Of a stretch of 38,213 bases of DNA, positions 17,901 through 26,091 are shown in pieces. The first letter of the stretch is position 1, and each line of letters opens with the position of its first letter. This DNA comes from Flavobacteriales bacterium (GTDB taxonomy: Bacteria; Bacteroidota; Bacteroidia; Flavobacteriales_D; Crocinitomicaceae), in the NCBI GenBank assembly GCA_022361195.1, contig JAKSBJ010000121.1, positions 1 through 38,213 of the forward strand. The letters run 5' to 3'. Both the position numbers and the translations under genes were made by a program. The notes beneath the pieces are model-generated. The model did no database searches. It was not told the origin of the DNA and saw only the letters and a program-made list of their open reading frames with translations.

Positions 17901-19047
17901 AACAATCGCTCCATTTAACCTAATCGGTAAAGGAGAGTATGGAATGCCATTTGGTTATCCTGGAGAGAATAAAGCAACACCTTTCTATGAGGCAGGAGGA
18001 AACCAATCATGGTTTGCTACTGGTGCTGGAGTTGCTCAAACTCAAGCAAGCTTTGAGGAATTACATGATGTAGATATTTACATTACTGCTGATCAATCAA
18101 AATGGACAAGATGTCCTGTTATTGAGATCAATGATAACGAGTCTCAAACTGAGCATGGAGATGATATTCTTGAATTACGTTCAGATGAGTCAGTTGGAAA
18201 AGATGGTCAACCTGATGGTTCTGGAACAGGAATGGGATGGTTCCCTGGTTACGCAGTTGACGTTAACACTGGTGCAAGATTGAACATGATGTTTGCCGAG
18301 AACTCTTGGTTATTAGGTGAAAATGGAGATGATATGATCTGGAACCCGACTTCAAGCTGGTCAGATCCTGTAGGAATTCCATTGTTTGGAGGAATGCACT
18401 ATGTTTATGTCTTCGGAGAAGATGTTGATGGTACGGGAAGTCCTGCGTATGATGGAGGAAACTGGTTAAGAGAGCAGTTCTCTGATCCAGGAAATTCTGG
18501 AGCGCAAGACTTTAGAGATGCATGGAAAACTTGTTTCTGGGTATTCGAGCCACTTTTGGTTCCAAATGCAGAATTACTTGAAACTGATGTTAAGATCTCA
18601 GCTCGTGTAAACAAGCCATACGATGAAAGAACAGTTTCTAATGTAAATGAAGGATTCCCAATGTATCGATTCTCAATTGATGCTCCAACTCTTACTGCAC
18701 AAGGTGATCACCTGGCTTCAGTATTGGATAACATCAATATGGTTCCAAATCCTTACTACGCTTACAGTGAGTATGAGATTTCTAAATTGGATAACCGAGT
18801 TAAGATTACAAACGTTCCTGAGAGATGTGAAGTAACTATCTTCAACATGCAGGGAGCATTGGTAAGAAACTTTATTAAAGATGATCCTCTAACATCAATT
18901 GATTGGGATTTGAAAAACCATAAAGGTATTCCAATCGCTGGTGGTGTTTACTTGGTTCACGTAAAAGTTGAAATCGAAGGAACGGAATATGAGAAGATTA
19001 TCAAGTGGTATGGTGCTCTTAGACAACCAGATTTAGATAACCTATAA
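14923..19047 (+). CDS. Giant secreted protein, first paralogue, with a T9SS-like C-terminus
   Basis: This is a 1374-residue exported protein. The signal peptide ends about residue 19 (STTFA). A conserved mature start follows (SRAAGCSPSNERLFMEFNNV, then LWMGGEDINGQLKLAAH). The middle is rich in Asp, Gly and aromatic residues, including DNDGVDNGIGIADGEALNG, which resembles a calcium-binding stretch. No enzyme motif was recognised. The last 100 residues look like a T9SS/FlgD-type Ig sorting domain (VPNPYYAYSEYE, CEVTIFNMQG, GIPIAGGVYLVHVKV) but carry an extra tail after the usual final strand, ending KWYGALRQPDLDNL. It begins 35 bases after the TonB receptor gene and ends 29 bases before the PorV/PorQ-family gene, so an operon is likely. 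Export to the surface, helped by that PorV-type protein, is the best inference. Arg codons are mostly AGA, unlike its paralogue. Confidence 0.85.
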   Translation: MKKITLNILALLVASTTFAYKNYDHHAPGAAGGDSRAAGCSPSNERLFMEFNNVRGLIETAGSLWQDRANSRASYEVPKGGDNHLLFAGALWMGGEDINGQLKLAAHRFRQGNDFWAGPLGDLIEGSGNFDPFTEQNADLTLFKDNGAAEIIPSECAKYDRFFTIRKSEVEQFILWWQCENGVLDEDECADVIEPDAEVMDRIINWPAHGDEGLGQDRYLAPFYDNVPPGEEVGNQTYDPINDGDYPWYDVNEEIDCRNDRRVTLFGDETHWWVFNDKGNIHTETGGDPIGMEVRAQAFTFATDDAINDMTFYNYELINRGTQTLFNTYFGQYVDPDVGFPADDYVGCDVERGLGFCFNGVSTDPGGNGQPGYGENVPAIGIDFFEGPYQDNDGVDNGIGIADGEALNGIGYGDGVIDNERYGMRRFVYYNNSGGQNGDPSAASDYYNYLKGIWKNGQPMLFGGNGFNAGTTTLETDFMFPGDSDPLNWGTGGVDPGLEWTEVTAGNDPEDRRFVQSAGPFVLVPGAINNITVGVVYGRSTETDLEAPVRALKTADTKAQALFDNCFELVEPPVAPILTIQEMENELILYVSDPPGIDIESYFEVDKINIITPDELADQGIFYDDTFRFEGTQIYQMRDEVANVTQLDDNEQARLVAQCDVKNGVSRLVNYTYNDELELSEPMVMVDGADEGIKHSFHITEDMFATGDNRKLVNHKKYYYIAVSYGYNNYKTYDPTDPDALDGQQQPYLRSRISGTGRGIESVVGIPHDPSPEAEGTIYTTSYGYQPEITQVEGIGNGGVFLELTDATLNSIIDNNKVNEPTYKSGAGPVDVKVVDPLNLAEGDYTLGFGNDSSTLNTDIWWLERLAPDGTRDTVFAEEVIGTINEQLILDWGLSVTINQQYYEGAGPNIFTEPIGATMEFADSSKIWLAGIPDGDGFYPNNWIRSGNNSEAANHADTPNPDCVAANWIYAPCAYDDRPLDASESLYEQLNGGTIAPFNLIGKGEYGMPFGYPGENKATPFYEAGGNQSWFATGAGVAQTQASFEELHDVDIYITADQSKWTRCPVIEINDNESQTEHGDDILELRSDESVGKDGQPDGSGTGMGWFPGYAVDVNTGARLNMMFAENSWLLGENGDDMIWNPTSSWSDPVGIPLFGGMHYVYVFGEDVDGTGSPAYDGGNWLREQFSDPGNSGAQDFRDAWKTCFWVFEPLLVPNAELLETDVKISARVNKPYDERTVSNVNEGFPMYRFSIDAPTLTAQGDHLASVLDNINMVPNPYYAYSEYEISKLDNRVKITNVPERCEVTIFNMQGALVRNFIKDDPLTSIDWDLKNHKGIPIAGGVYLVHVKVEIEGTEYEKIIKWYGALRQPDLDNL

Positions 19048-19076
19048 GCCATTAAATTAATTTGAAATCAATTAGG

Positions 19077-20156
19077 ATGAAAATTTTAAATTCAATAAAA
19101 AGAACAGCAAAAGTTGCTACTGTTTTAATGCTTGGAGCAACGTCTGCTTTCGCAGGAAATGGAGATCGAATTGGTTCAGCTGGAGCAACGGAACTACTAA
19201 TTAACCCTTGGGCGCGTAGTGCGGCCTGGGGGGATGCTTCGGTATCATGTGCTGACGGAATTGATGCGATCTATCAAAATATTGCCGGATTGGCATTTAC
19301 CACTAAAACACAAGTTCGTTTTGACAGAACAAGTTGGTTAGGTGGTGCAGGAATCAACATTAACAGTGCTGCTTTGGCTCAACGAGTTTCTGACCAGGGT
19401 GTTATTTCAGTATCTGTTATGGCAATGGGATTCGGTGATATCGAAATTACGACTGTTGAAATTCCAGAAGGTGGAATTGGAACATTCTCACCTACTTATT
19501 CAAACTTCAACGTTGGATATGCGCATAAATTTACGCAGTCTATTTATGGTGGTTTGAACATTAAAGTAATTAACGAGGCAATCTCTAACGTTAGAGGAAC
19601 TGGTGTTGCTTTTGATGCTGGTATCCGATACGTTACAGGAGAGCAAGACAACATTAAGTTTGGTATTACTTTAAAGAATGTAGGTCCTACAATGAACTTT
19701 AAAGGTGATGGTTTAGCACTTCAGGTAATGTATCCAGTTTCAGGTGATCTTGCTACTTTAGAGCAACGTTCTGCTGAATTTGAAATGCCTTCTCTATTAG
19801 CAATCGGAGGTTCTTATGACTTCCTTTTCTCTGAGACGTCAAAGTTGACTTTGGCAGGTGCTTTTTCAGCGAATTCATTCTCTAATGATCAATTCAGATT
19901 AGGATTGAACTATGGAATGGACGTAAAGAAAGCTGCTTTTAATGTAATGGCAGGTTATGTTTACGAAAAAGGAGCATTTTCAAGTGACTTCGCTTTTGAA
20001 AACCGTGTAACAGCCTTACAAGGTCTTACAGCTGGGGTTTCTGTTGATGCTGTTGTAGGAAAAAGCAAAAACCTATTAGGTATTCAATACGCTTACAGAC
20101 ATACTTCACAGTTTAATGGAGTACACACTGTAGGGGTTTCTGTAGAGATTAAATAG
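19077..20156 (+). CDS. PorV/PorQ-family outer-membrane protein
   Basis: This encodes 359 residues from the ATG at 19077, which follows AGG at a suitable distance. The frame could open at a TTG at 19062, but the ATG gives a cleaner signal peptide (MKILNSIKRTAKVATVLMLGATSAFA). The mature N-terminus has the family pattern AGATELLINPWARSAAWGDASVSCADGIDAIYQNIAGLA, then alternating amphipathic strands typical of a 14-strand FadL-like barrel. PorV is the T9SS shuttle that receives cargo after the SprA translocon and passes it to the attachment complex; PorQ has a related place. Family members outside the core T9SS loci may serve dedicated partners. The position between two giant secreted paralogues suggests this one serves them. 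Confidence 0.88.
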   Translation: MKILNSIKRTAKVATVLMLGATSAFAGNGDRIGSAGATELLINPWARSAAWGDASVSCADGIDAIYQNIAGLAFTTKTQVRFDRTSWLGGAGININSAALAQRVSDQGVISVSVMAMGFGDIEITTVEIPEGGIGTFSPTYSNFNVGYAHKFTQSIYGGLNIKVINEAISNVRGTGVAFDAGIRYVTGEQDNIKFGITLKNVGPTMNFKGDGLALQVMYPVSGDLATLEQRSAEFEMPSLLAIGGSYDFLFSETSKLTLAGAFSANSFSNDQFRLGLNYGMDVKKAAFNVMAGYVYEKGAFSSDFAFENRVTALQGLTAGVSVDAVVGKSKNLLGIQYAYRHTSQFNGVHTVGVSVEIK

Positions 20157-20427
20157 TAGTCTCCTTCAGATATTATAACCTTTTAAACAAACACACACAA
20201 CTACTTTCATTTTTGGAAAGCTTTAAAGCTTTTAGTCTATGCTGTGCACATTTGTGAAATAGCATTAGGCTGTGACAGGAAGATTTTGAGTCTCGATATC
20301 CTATAACCAATTTAAGAGACAAAGAATTGGGTAGTCATCACCCTTGTATGAAACACTAGAGCTGTTTCTTCCCGGACATCTGTTGTCTGGTTGTATTCCT
20401 CTGTTTTAATCATTTAAAACTTTAGGT
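20157..20427 (+). promoter_or_regulatory. Spacer between the PorV-family gene and the second giant gene
   Basis: AAAGCTTTAAAGCTTT (20217-20232) is a perfect 16-base palindrome followed by T and may end the upstream operon. CACATTTG at 20247-20254 is one base away from the TAnnTTTG -7 box, with no -33 element at the right distance. A hairpin pairs CCGGACA (20372-20378) with TGTCTGG (20384-20390), one GT pair, loop of five, about 38 bases before the next ATG. The second giant gene therefore probably has its own promoter and a structured leader. Confidence 0.4.
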
Positions 20428-23400
20428 ATGAAGAAAGTAGTTTTCCTTATGGCAATGGGTTTCATTGCTGTAAGCTCATGGGCCGAAAAAGGCCATGGGC
20501 ATCATGTACCCTCCGGTTCAGATGACTCTCGTGCAGCAGGATGCGCTCCTTCCAATGAAAGACTCTTTATGGAGTTTAACAATGTTAGGACCTTAATTGA
20601 AACAGCAGGGAGTTTATGGCAAAATAGGGCTACGGGATCTCCATCGTATGAATTTCCAAGCGGAAGTGGCAATCACGTTTTGTTTTCTGGAGCTTTATGG
20701 ATGGGGGGAGAGGATATTAATGGTCAGTTAAAATTGGCGGCGCACATGTATCGGTCTGGAGGAAATGACTTCTGGGCAGGACCACTTGGTGATTTGGATA
20801 CAGAATCCGGAAATTATGATCCCTTTGTTATTCAAAATTCGGATAATGAACTGTTCCGTAACTTTGGTGCTGCTGAGATAATTCCGGCAGAATGTTCGAA
20901 GTATGATCAGTTTTACACCATTCGAAGAGCAGAGGTAGAACAGTTTATTCTGTGGTGGAAATGTGAAAATGGTGAGCTGGAACCTGAAGACTGCGAGGAT
21001 GTAGAAGAACTCGATCAGGAAGTGTTAGATCGTATAATTAATTGGCCAGCTCATGGTGATGAAGGACTGGGCGAGGATAAGTATCTCGCACCATTTTTTG
21101 ACAACGTTCCCGAAGGTCAAGAAAGCGGAAATGGAAAGTACGATCCCATTAATGATGGAGATTATCCCTGGTATGATATTGGAAAGAAAATAGACTGTCG
21201 TCGAGATCGTCGGGTAACACTTTATGGGGATGAAACTCATTGGTGGGTGTTTAACGACAAAGGTTCCATTCACACAGAAACAAACGCTGATCCAATAGGG
21301 ATGGAAGTTCGTGCCCAGGCTTTTTCATTTGCTACAGATGACGAAATCAACAACATGACATTCTATAACTATGAGCTAATTAATCGCGGAACGCAGGAAT
21401 TGAAGAATACTTATTTTGGTCAATTTGCTGATCCGGATTTAGGCTTTGCTGATGATGATAGGGTAGGATGTGATGTTGGACGAGGATTGGGATATTGCTA
21501 TAATGGTAGTGCTACAGATCCTGGTGCGCCTGGACAACCAGGGTATGGCGATAATGTTCCTGCTGTAGGAATCGATTTTTTTGAAGGTCCTTATCAAGAT
21601 AAAACGTATGCGGATGATCCAATAGGGATTGGAATTAATCAGGCACTCAATGGTGTAGGTTATGGGGATGGATTTGTAGACAATGAACGCTTTGGGATGA
21701 GAAGGTTCATCTACTTTAATAGAAGTACGGCGAATAATGGTGATCCTACAACCGCTTCGCAATACTATAATTACATGAAAGGTATCTGGCGAAATGGTCA
21801 GCGTATGTTGTATGGAGGAGATGGTTTAAATAGTACGCCAACAAATTTAGAAGCTGATTTTATGTTTCCTGGAGATTCTGATCCACAGAATTGGGGAACT
21901 AATGGAATTGATCCCGGTTTTGATTGGTCCGAATTACAGACAGGCGGTGGAGAGATTCAATCAGATGATCGTCGATTTGTACAGGCTGCAGGTCCTTTTA
22001 CTTTAAAACCGGGTGCGGTAAATAACATTACGGTTGGCGTTGTTGTTGCTCGTGGAACAGATTCAGATTTAGAATCTCCGATTAGAGCTCTAAAACAAGC
22101 CGACTCTAAGGCACAGGCTTTATTTGATGGTTGTTTTGAACTAGTAAACCCACCAAGTGCTCCAGTCTTAACCATTCAGGAAATGGAGAATGAACTAATT
22201 CTTTATTTGAATGATCCCCCAGGAAATGACCTTTTGAGCTTTGAAGAGGAAGATAAAGTGAACATTATCACTCCACAAGCATTGCTTGATTCTGGGATTG
22301 TGTATGACAATAAATTCAGGTTTGAAGGATTCCAGATTTTTCAAATGAAAAATGACATTGCTAATGTGACCCAATTAGATGATCCAGAACAAGCTCGTTT
22401 AGTGGCTCAATGTGATATTAAAAATGGTGTTTCTCGTCTGGTTAATTACACGTTTGATGAAGAATTGGGATTGAGTACACCAGTACTCAAAGTAGATGGA
22501 GCTGATGCAGGTATTAGACGCTCATTCCATGTTACCGAAGACCTTTTTGCGACAGGAGAAAATCGAACATTAGTCAACCATAAAAAGTATTATTACATAG
22601 CTGTTTCGTATGCTCACAACAACTATAAAACTTACGATCCAACTGATCCTGATGCACTAGATGGACAAAAGGAACCGTATTTACGCTCTCGATTGTCTGC
22701 TACCGGAAAGGGAATCGAATCTGTAATTGGAATTCCACATGATCCAAGTCCTGAAGCGGAAGGAACCATTGCTACAACATCCTATGGTTTTCAGCCTGAA
22801 ATTACCCAGATTGAAGGAATTGGAAATGGAGGTAATTTCCTTGAATTGACGGATAAAACAGTTGATCAAATTTTGAAACATGGTGCGGTGAATCATCCCG
22901 TTTATAAGTCGGGTGCAGGGCCAGTAGATGTTAAGATTATTGATCCACTTAATTTGGCAGCCGGAGATTATACGTTACGATTTGGAACTGATTCTTCTGT
23001 CTTCAATAATAACCTTTGGGAATTGGTCCGAATTTATACGGATGAAAATGGAATGGAGCAATCAGACACTGTCAAAGCTGATGAAACCATCGGAACTTTA
23101 CATGAACAACTGATTTTGGATTGGGGAATTTCAGTCCACATTAATCAGCAATACTATGAGGGTTCAGGAACTAGCATTTACACTAAACCAATTGGAGCAA
23201 CCATGGAATTTGCCGACTCATCTAAAATTTGGCTTGGTGGAATTGAGGATAGTGATTCTTTTTATCCAACCAATTGGATTCGATCAGGAAATAATGAAGA
23301 GGCCAAAAATCACAATGATCCTAATGCTCCTTCCAATACTGAATGTGTTGCATCGGCCTGGATTTATGCACCTTGTGCTTATGATGATCGTTTAATTGAC

Positions 23401-24582
23401 CGAGAAGAGTCTTTGTACGAACAATTAAATGGCGGAACAATTGCACCATTCACGCTTGTCGGAAGAGGTGTTTATGGAATGCCATATGGATATCCGGGAG
23501 AAAATCCGGAAGATCCTTTTTACGAGACTGGAAATAATCAATCGTGGTTTTCATCAGGAGCAGATGTGGCTCAAAGACAATCCACTTTGGAGGAGTTACA
23601 CGATGTTGATATTATTATTACTTCGGATCAATCCAAATGGACACGTTGTCCGGTCATTGAGATTAATGACAATCAAAGTCAAACCGAGCACGGAGATGAT
23701 ATCCTACACTTACGTTCAGATGAGTCCGTAGGGAAAGATGGGAATCCAGATGGAACCGGAACTGGAATGGGATGGTTTCCTGGTTATGCCATTGACGTAA
23801 ATACAGGAGCTCGTCTAAACATGATGTTTTCTGAAAACTCATGGCTCAAAGGCGAAAATGGTGATGATATGGTCTGGAATCCAACTTCTAATTTTTCTGA
23901 CCCTGTTGGAAATCCTTTGTTTGGAGGAATGCACTATGTTTATGTTTTTGGAGAAGATGTAGATGGATCTAATTCACCTGCTTATGATGAAGGTGAGTGG
24001 TTAAGAGAAAAATTCAGTAATCCTGGAGCTTCTTCTTTGGTTGATTTTAGAGATGCCTGGAAAAGTTGTTTCTGGGTTTTTGAACCACTTTTATTACCAA
24101 ATGTTGAGTTTATGGCGACCGATGTCAAAATATCGGCCAGAATCAATAAACCTTATGATGAAAGAGTTGTAATGAATGAAAATCAAGGTTCACCAATGTA
24201 TCGTTTCTCAATTGATCCTCCAACATTAACCCAACAAGGAGATCATTTGATATCGGTTTTGGATAATATTAATATTGTTCCAAATCCTTATTACGCTTAC
24301 AGTGAATATGAAACTTCACGTTTGGATAACCGGGTCAAATTTACCAACCTACCAGAGCAATGTGAGGTAACCATTTTTAACATGAATGGTGGCTTAGTTC
24401 GTTCGTATCGAAAAGACGATCTTTTGACTTCATTAGACTGGGATTTGAAAAACCATAAAGGAATTCCAATCGCGGGAGGAGTTTACCTTGTCCATGTTAA
24501 AGTAAATGTAGATGGAACTGATTATGAGAAAATCTGCAAATGGTATGGATCTATGAGACAAGTTGATTTGGATAACCTGTAA
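20428..24582 (+). CDS. Giant secreted protein, second paralogue
   Basis: This is a 1384-residue exported protein, alignable along its whole length with the 1374-residue protein. The signal peptide ends near residue 19 (SSWAE). The same landmarks recur: SRAAGCAPSNERLFMEFNNV, LWMGGEDINGQLKLAAH, the acidic Gly-rich stretch near residue 390, VPNPYYAYSEYE and the tail KWYGSMRQVDLDNL. By eye about two-thirds or more of positions are identical, most at the two ends. The protein identity is far stronger than the DNA identity. Codon choice differs: Arg is mainly CGN, and Leu is spread over six codons, whereas the first copy favours AGA and TTA/TTG. It is separated from the PorV-family gene by 271 bases and probably transcribed alone. 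Function unknown; export and surface location are inferred from signal peptide and C-terminal domain. Confidence 0.85.
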   Translation: MKKVVFLMAMGFIAVSSWAEKGHGHHVPSGSDDSRAAGCAPSNERLFMEFNNVRTLIETAGSLWQNRATGSPSYEFPSGSGNHVLFSGALWMGGEDINGQLKLAAHMYRSGGNDFWAGPLGDLDTESGNYDPFVIQNSDNELFRNFGAAEIIPAECSKYDQFYTIRRAEVEQFILWWKCENGELEPEDCEDVEELDQEVLDRIINWPAHGDEGLGEDKYLAPFFDNVPEGQESGNGKYDPINDGDYPWYDIGKKIDCRRDRRVTLYGDETHWWVFNDKGSIHTETNADPIGMEVRAQAFSFATDDEINNMTFYNYELINRGTQELKNTYFGQFADPDLGFADDDRVGCDVGRGLGYCYNGSATDPGAPGQPGYGDNVPAVGIDFFEGPYQDKTYADDPIGIGINQALNGVGYGDGFVDNERFGMRRFIYFNRSTANNGDPTTASQYYNYMKGIWRNGQRMLYGGDGLNSTPTNLEADFMFPGDSDPQNWGTNGIDPGFDWSELQTGGGEIQSDDRRFVQAAGPFTLKPGAVNNITVGVVVARGTDSDLESPIRALKQADSKAQALFDGCFELVNPPSAPVLTIQEMENELILYLNDPPGNDLLSFEEEDKVNIITPQALLDSGIVYDNKFRFEGFQIFQMKNDIANVTQLDDPEQARLVAQCDIKNGVSRLVNYTFDEELGLSTPVLKVDGADAGIRRSFHVTEDLFATGENRTLVNHKKYYYIAVSYAHNNYKTYDPTDPDALDGQKEPYLRSRLSATGKGIESVIGIPHDPSPEAEGTIATTSYGFQPEITQIEGIGNGGNFLELTDKTVDQILKHGAVNHPVYKSGAGPVDVKIIDPLNLAAGDYTLRFGTDSSVFNNNLWELVRIYTDENGMEQSDTVKADETIGTLHEQLILDWGISVHINQQYYEGSGTSIYTKPIGATMEFADSSKIWLGGIEDSDSFYPTNWIRSGNNEEAKNHNDPNAPSNTECVASAWIYAPCAYDDRLIDREESLYEQLNGGTIAPFTLVGRGVYGMPYGYPGENPEDPFYETGNNQSWFSSGADVAQRQSTLEELHDVDIIITSDQSKWTRCPVIEINDNQSQTEHGDDILHLRSDESVGKDGNPDGTGTGMGWFPGYAIDVNTGARLNMMFSENSWLKGENGDDMVWNPTSNFSDPVGNPLFGGMHYVYVFGEDVDGSNSPAYDEGEWLREKFSNPGASSLVDFRDAWKSCFWVFEPLLLPNVEFMATDVKISARINKPYDERVVMNENQGSPMYRFSIDPPTLTQQGDHLISVLDNINIVPNPYYAYSEYETSRLDNRVKFTNLPEQCEVTIFNMNGGLVRSYRKDDLLTSLDWDLKNHKGIPIAGGVYLVHVKVNVDGTDYEKICKWYGSMRQVDLDNL

Positions 24583-24601
24583 AACTCCCAATTTAAATTA
24601 C

Positions 24602-24609
24602 TATATTTG
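24602..24609 (+). promoter_or_regulatory. Probable -7 box of the greA transcript
   Basis: TATATTTG matches TAnnTTTG exactly. Transcription would begin near 24615, giving a leader of about 47 bases before the greA ATG that contains the hairpin at 24614-24641. No TTTG lies at the preferred distance upstream. Confidence 0.5.
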
Positions 24610-24613
24610 TTAT

Positions 24614-24641
24614 ACAAGGGAGCCCTTTTGGGCTCTCTTGT
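24614..24641 (+). terminator. Strong hairpin between the second giant gene and greA
   Basis: ACAAGGGAGCCC (24614-24625) pairs with GGGCTCTCTTGT (24630-24641) over 12 bases with one GT pair and a TTTT loop. It probably ends the upstream transcript, although the tract after it is only partly T-rich. Because the -7 box sits directly before it, it would also form the very 5' end of the greA message. Confidence 0.65.
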
Positions 24642-24661
24642 TACGTTTAAATACTTTTGAT

Positions 24662-25135
24662 ATGTCCGATTTACAATATTATACTGCAGAAGGGTTGCAG
24701 AAGCTGAAAGATGAATTACATCATTTGAAATCTGTAGAACGTCCTAGCATTTCACAGCAGATCGCTGATGCAAGGGATAAAGGTGACCTTTCGGAGAATG
24801 CAGAGTACGATGCAGCCAAAGAAGCTCAAGGATTGCTCGAAGCAAAAATTGCGAAAATGGAAGCTATCGTTTCTAACGCTCGGGTTATTGATGAGTCGCA
24901 GTTAGATGATTCAAAAGTATTGATCTTGTCTACGGTTAAGATCCAAAATGTATCTAATGGCATGGAGATGACTTATACATTGGTTGCTGAAAATGAAGCT
25001 GATTTAAAGGCTAGAAAAATCTCAGTTGATTCTCCAATTGGAAAAGGACTTTTAGGTAAAGAAGTAGGGGATATTGCTGATATTGAAGTTCCTAATGGAG
25101 TAATGAAGTTTGAAATCGTTGAAATTACACGATAA
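24662..25135 (+). CDS. greA: Transcription elongation factor GreA
   Basis: This encodes 157 residues from the ATG at 24662. A longer open frame begins at 24563, but its first 33 codons run through the terminator hairpin and look non-coding. The N-terminal coiled coil (about 1-76) carries the conserved acidic tip GDLSENAEYDAAKEAQ, which enters the RNA polymerase secondary channel and stimulates cleavage of backtracked transcripts. The C-terminal FKBP-like domain shows the usual IGKGLLGKEVGD motif and ends FEIVEI. Length is exactly that of the family. The stop codon TAA overlaps the ATG of the HIT protein gene by one base (TAATG), so the two are translationally coupled. Confidence 0.97.
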   Translation: MSDLQYYTAEGLQKLKDELHHLKSVERPSISQQIADARDKGDLSENAEYDAAKEAQGLLEAKIAKMEAIVSNARVIDESQLDDSKVLILSTVKIQNVSNGMEMTYTLVAENEADLKARKISVDSPIGKGLLGKEVGDIADIEVPNGVMKFEIVEITR

Positions 25136-25524
25136 TGGCTTCTATTTTTACCAAAATCATTCAAGGTGAAATTCCCAGCCATAAAGTAGCCGAAAACGAC
25201 CGCTTTATTGCTTTTTTGGATATTATGCCGTTGCAAAAAGGGCATACACTTGTCGTTCCTAAAAAAGAGGTTGATTACCTTTTTGATTTAGAAGATGATT
25301 TGTTACAAGAAATGATTGTCTTTGCCAAAGAGGTTGCGACAAAAATCAAAAAGACTTTTCCATGCAATCGGGTAGGAATGACCGTAATTGGTTTGGAAGT
25401 TCCTCATGCACATATTCACCTTATTCCAATTAATCAGGAAAAGGATATGAACTTCCACAGCCCAAAATTGGAGTTGAGTTCAGAAGAGTTGGCTGATATA
25501 GCTCAGCAGTTAAGCGAAGCTTAG
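25135..25524 (+). CDS. HIT-family nucleotide hydrolase or transferase
   Basis: This encodes 129 residues of the histidine-triad superfamily. The triad reads HAHIHL (His91, His93, His95), the catalytic loop that attacks the alpha phosphate of nucleoside monophosphate derivatives. The N-terminus (SIFTKIIQGEIPSHKVAE) matches the Hint branch, but the CxxC-type cysteines some members use for zinc are absent. The cytoplasmic enzyme probably acts on adenosine phosphoramidate-like or dinucleoside compounds; the exact substrate is unknown. Coupling to greA through TAATG is common in Bacteroidota as I recall. It converges with ruvC, with only 4 bases between the stop codons and no terminator in between. 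Confidence 0.93.
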   Translation: MASIFTKIIQGEIPSHKVAENDRFIAFLDIMPLQKGHTLVVPKKEVDYLFDLEDDLLQEMIVFAKEVATKIKKTFPCNRVGMTVIGLEVPHAHIHLIPINQEKDMNFHSPKLELSSEELADIAQQLSEA

Positions 25525-25528
25525 ATTA

Positions 25529-26089
25529 TCACTTTTTTATTCGATCGGGATTATCTCCCAAAAATGCTTTCCACGAACCGGATTTAGATTTGTTGTGCTC
25601 GCCAATTCCACCTTGGAAATGATGACAAACTGCTGCAGCAAGTCCATCTGTAGCATCCAAATACTTGGGCATTTCTTTAATGTCCAGTAAACGCATTAAC
25701 ATAGCTGCAACTTGTTCTTTAGATGCATTTCCACTTCCGGTAATGGATTGTTTGATTTTTTTTGGTGTGTACTCCTCAAAAGGAATATTACGATTTAAAG
25801 CGGCTGCAATTGCAACTCCTTGAGCTCGTCCCAATTTTAGCATGGACTGAACATTTTTTCCAAAAAATGGTGCTTCAATGGCCATTTCATCAGGTTTATA
25901 CTCCATAATCAAATGGTCTACCCGTTCAAATATTCGTTTGAGTTTATCGGGATGCGTTTTAAGCTTATCTAAACGTAAAATCCCAAAATTCACCAATGAC
26001 AGTTCTTTTCCCTTAATGTGTATTAATCCGTATCCCATCACTACCGTTCCGGGGTCAATACCTAAAATTATTTTGTCTTTAACTGCCAA
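25529..26089 (-). CDS. ruvC: Holliday junction resolvase RuvC
   Basis: This encodes 186 residues. RuvC is a dimeric nuclease that cuts Holliday junctions symmetrically during recombinational repair, together with RuvAB. The catalytic acidic residues are in place: Asp12 in GIDPG, Glu72 in [10 protein letters not shown], and Asp145 and Asp148 in [11 protein letters not shown], followed by CHH. The stretch [24 protein letters not shown] is also typical. Length is normal. The C-terminal tail ([24 protein letters not shown]) is the basic end seen in Bacteroidota homologues. It lies 2 bases after the SixA-like phosphatase gene and is probably translated from the same message. ruvA and ruvB are not in this window. 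Confidence 0.96.
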   Translation of the reverse strand: MAVKDKIILGIDPGTVVMGYGLIHIKGKELSLVNFGILRLDKLKTHPDKLKRIFERVDHLIMEYKPDEMAIEAPFFGKNVQSMLKLGRAQGVAIAAALNRNIPFEEYTPKKIKQSITGSGNASKEQVAAMLMRLLDIKEMPKYLDATDGLAAAVCHHFQGGIGEHNKSKSGSWKAFLGDNPDRIKK

Positions 26090-26091
26090 TT

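Noticed and set aside
24563..24661. N-terminal extension of GreA by 33 codons
   Set aside because: It runs back through the terminator hairpin into the end of the giant gene, and GreA starting at 24662 has the normal length and N-terminus.
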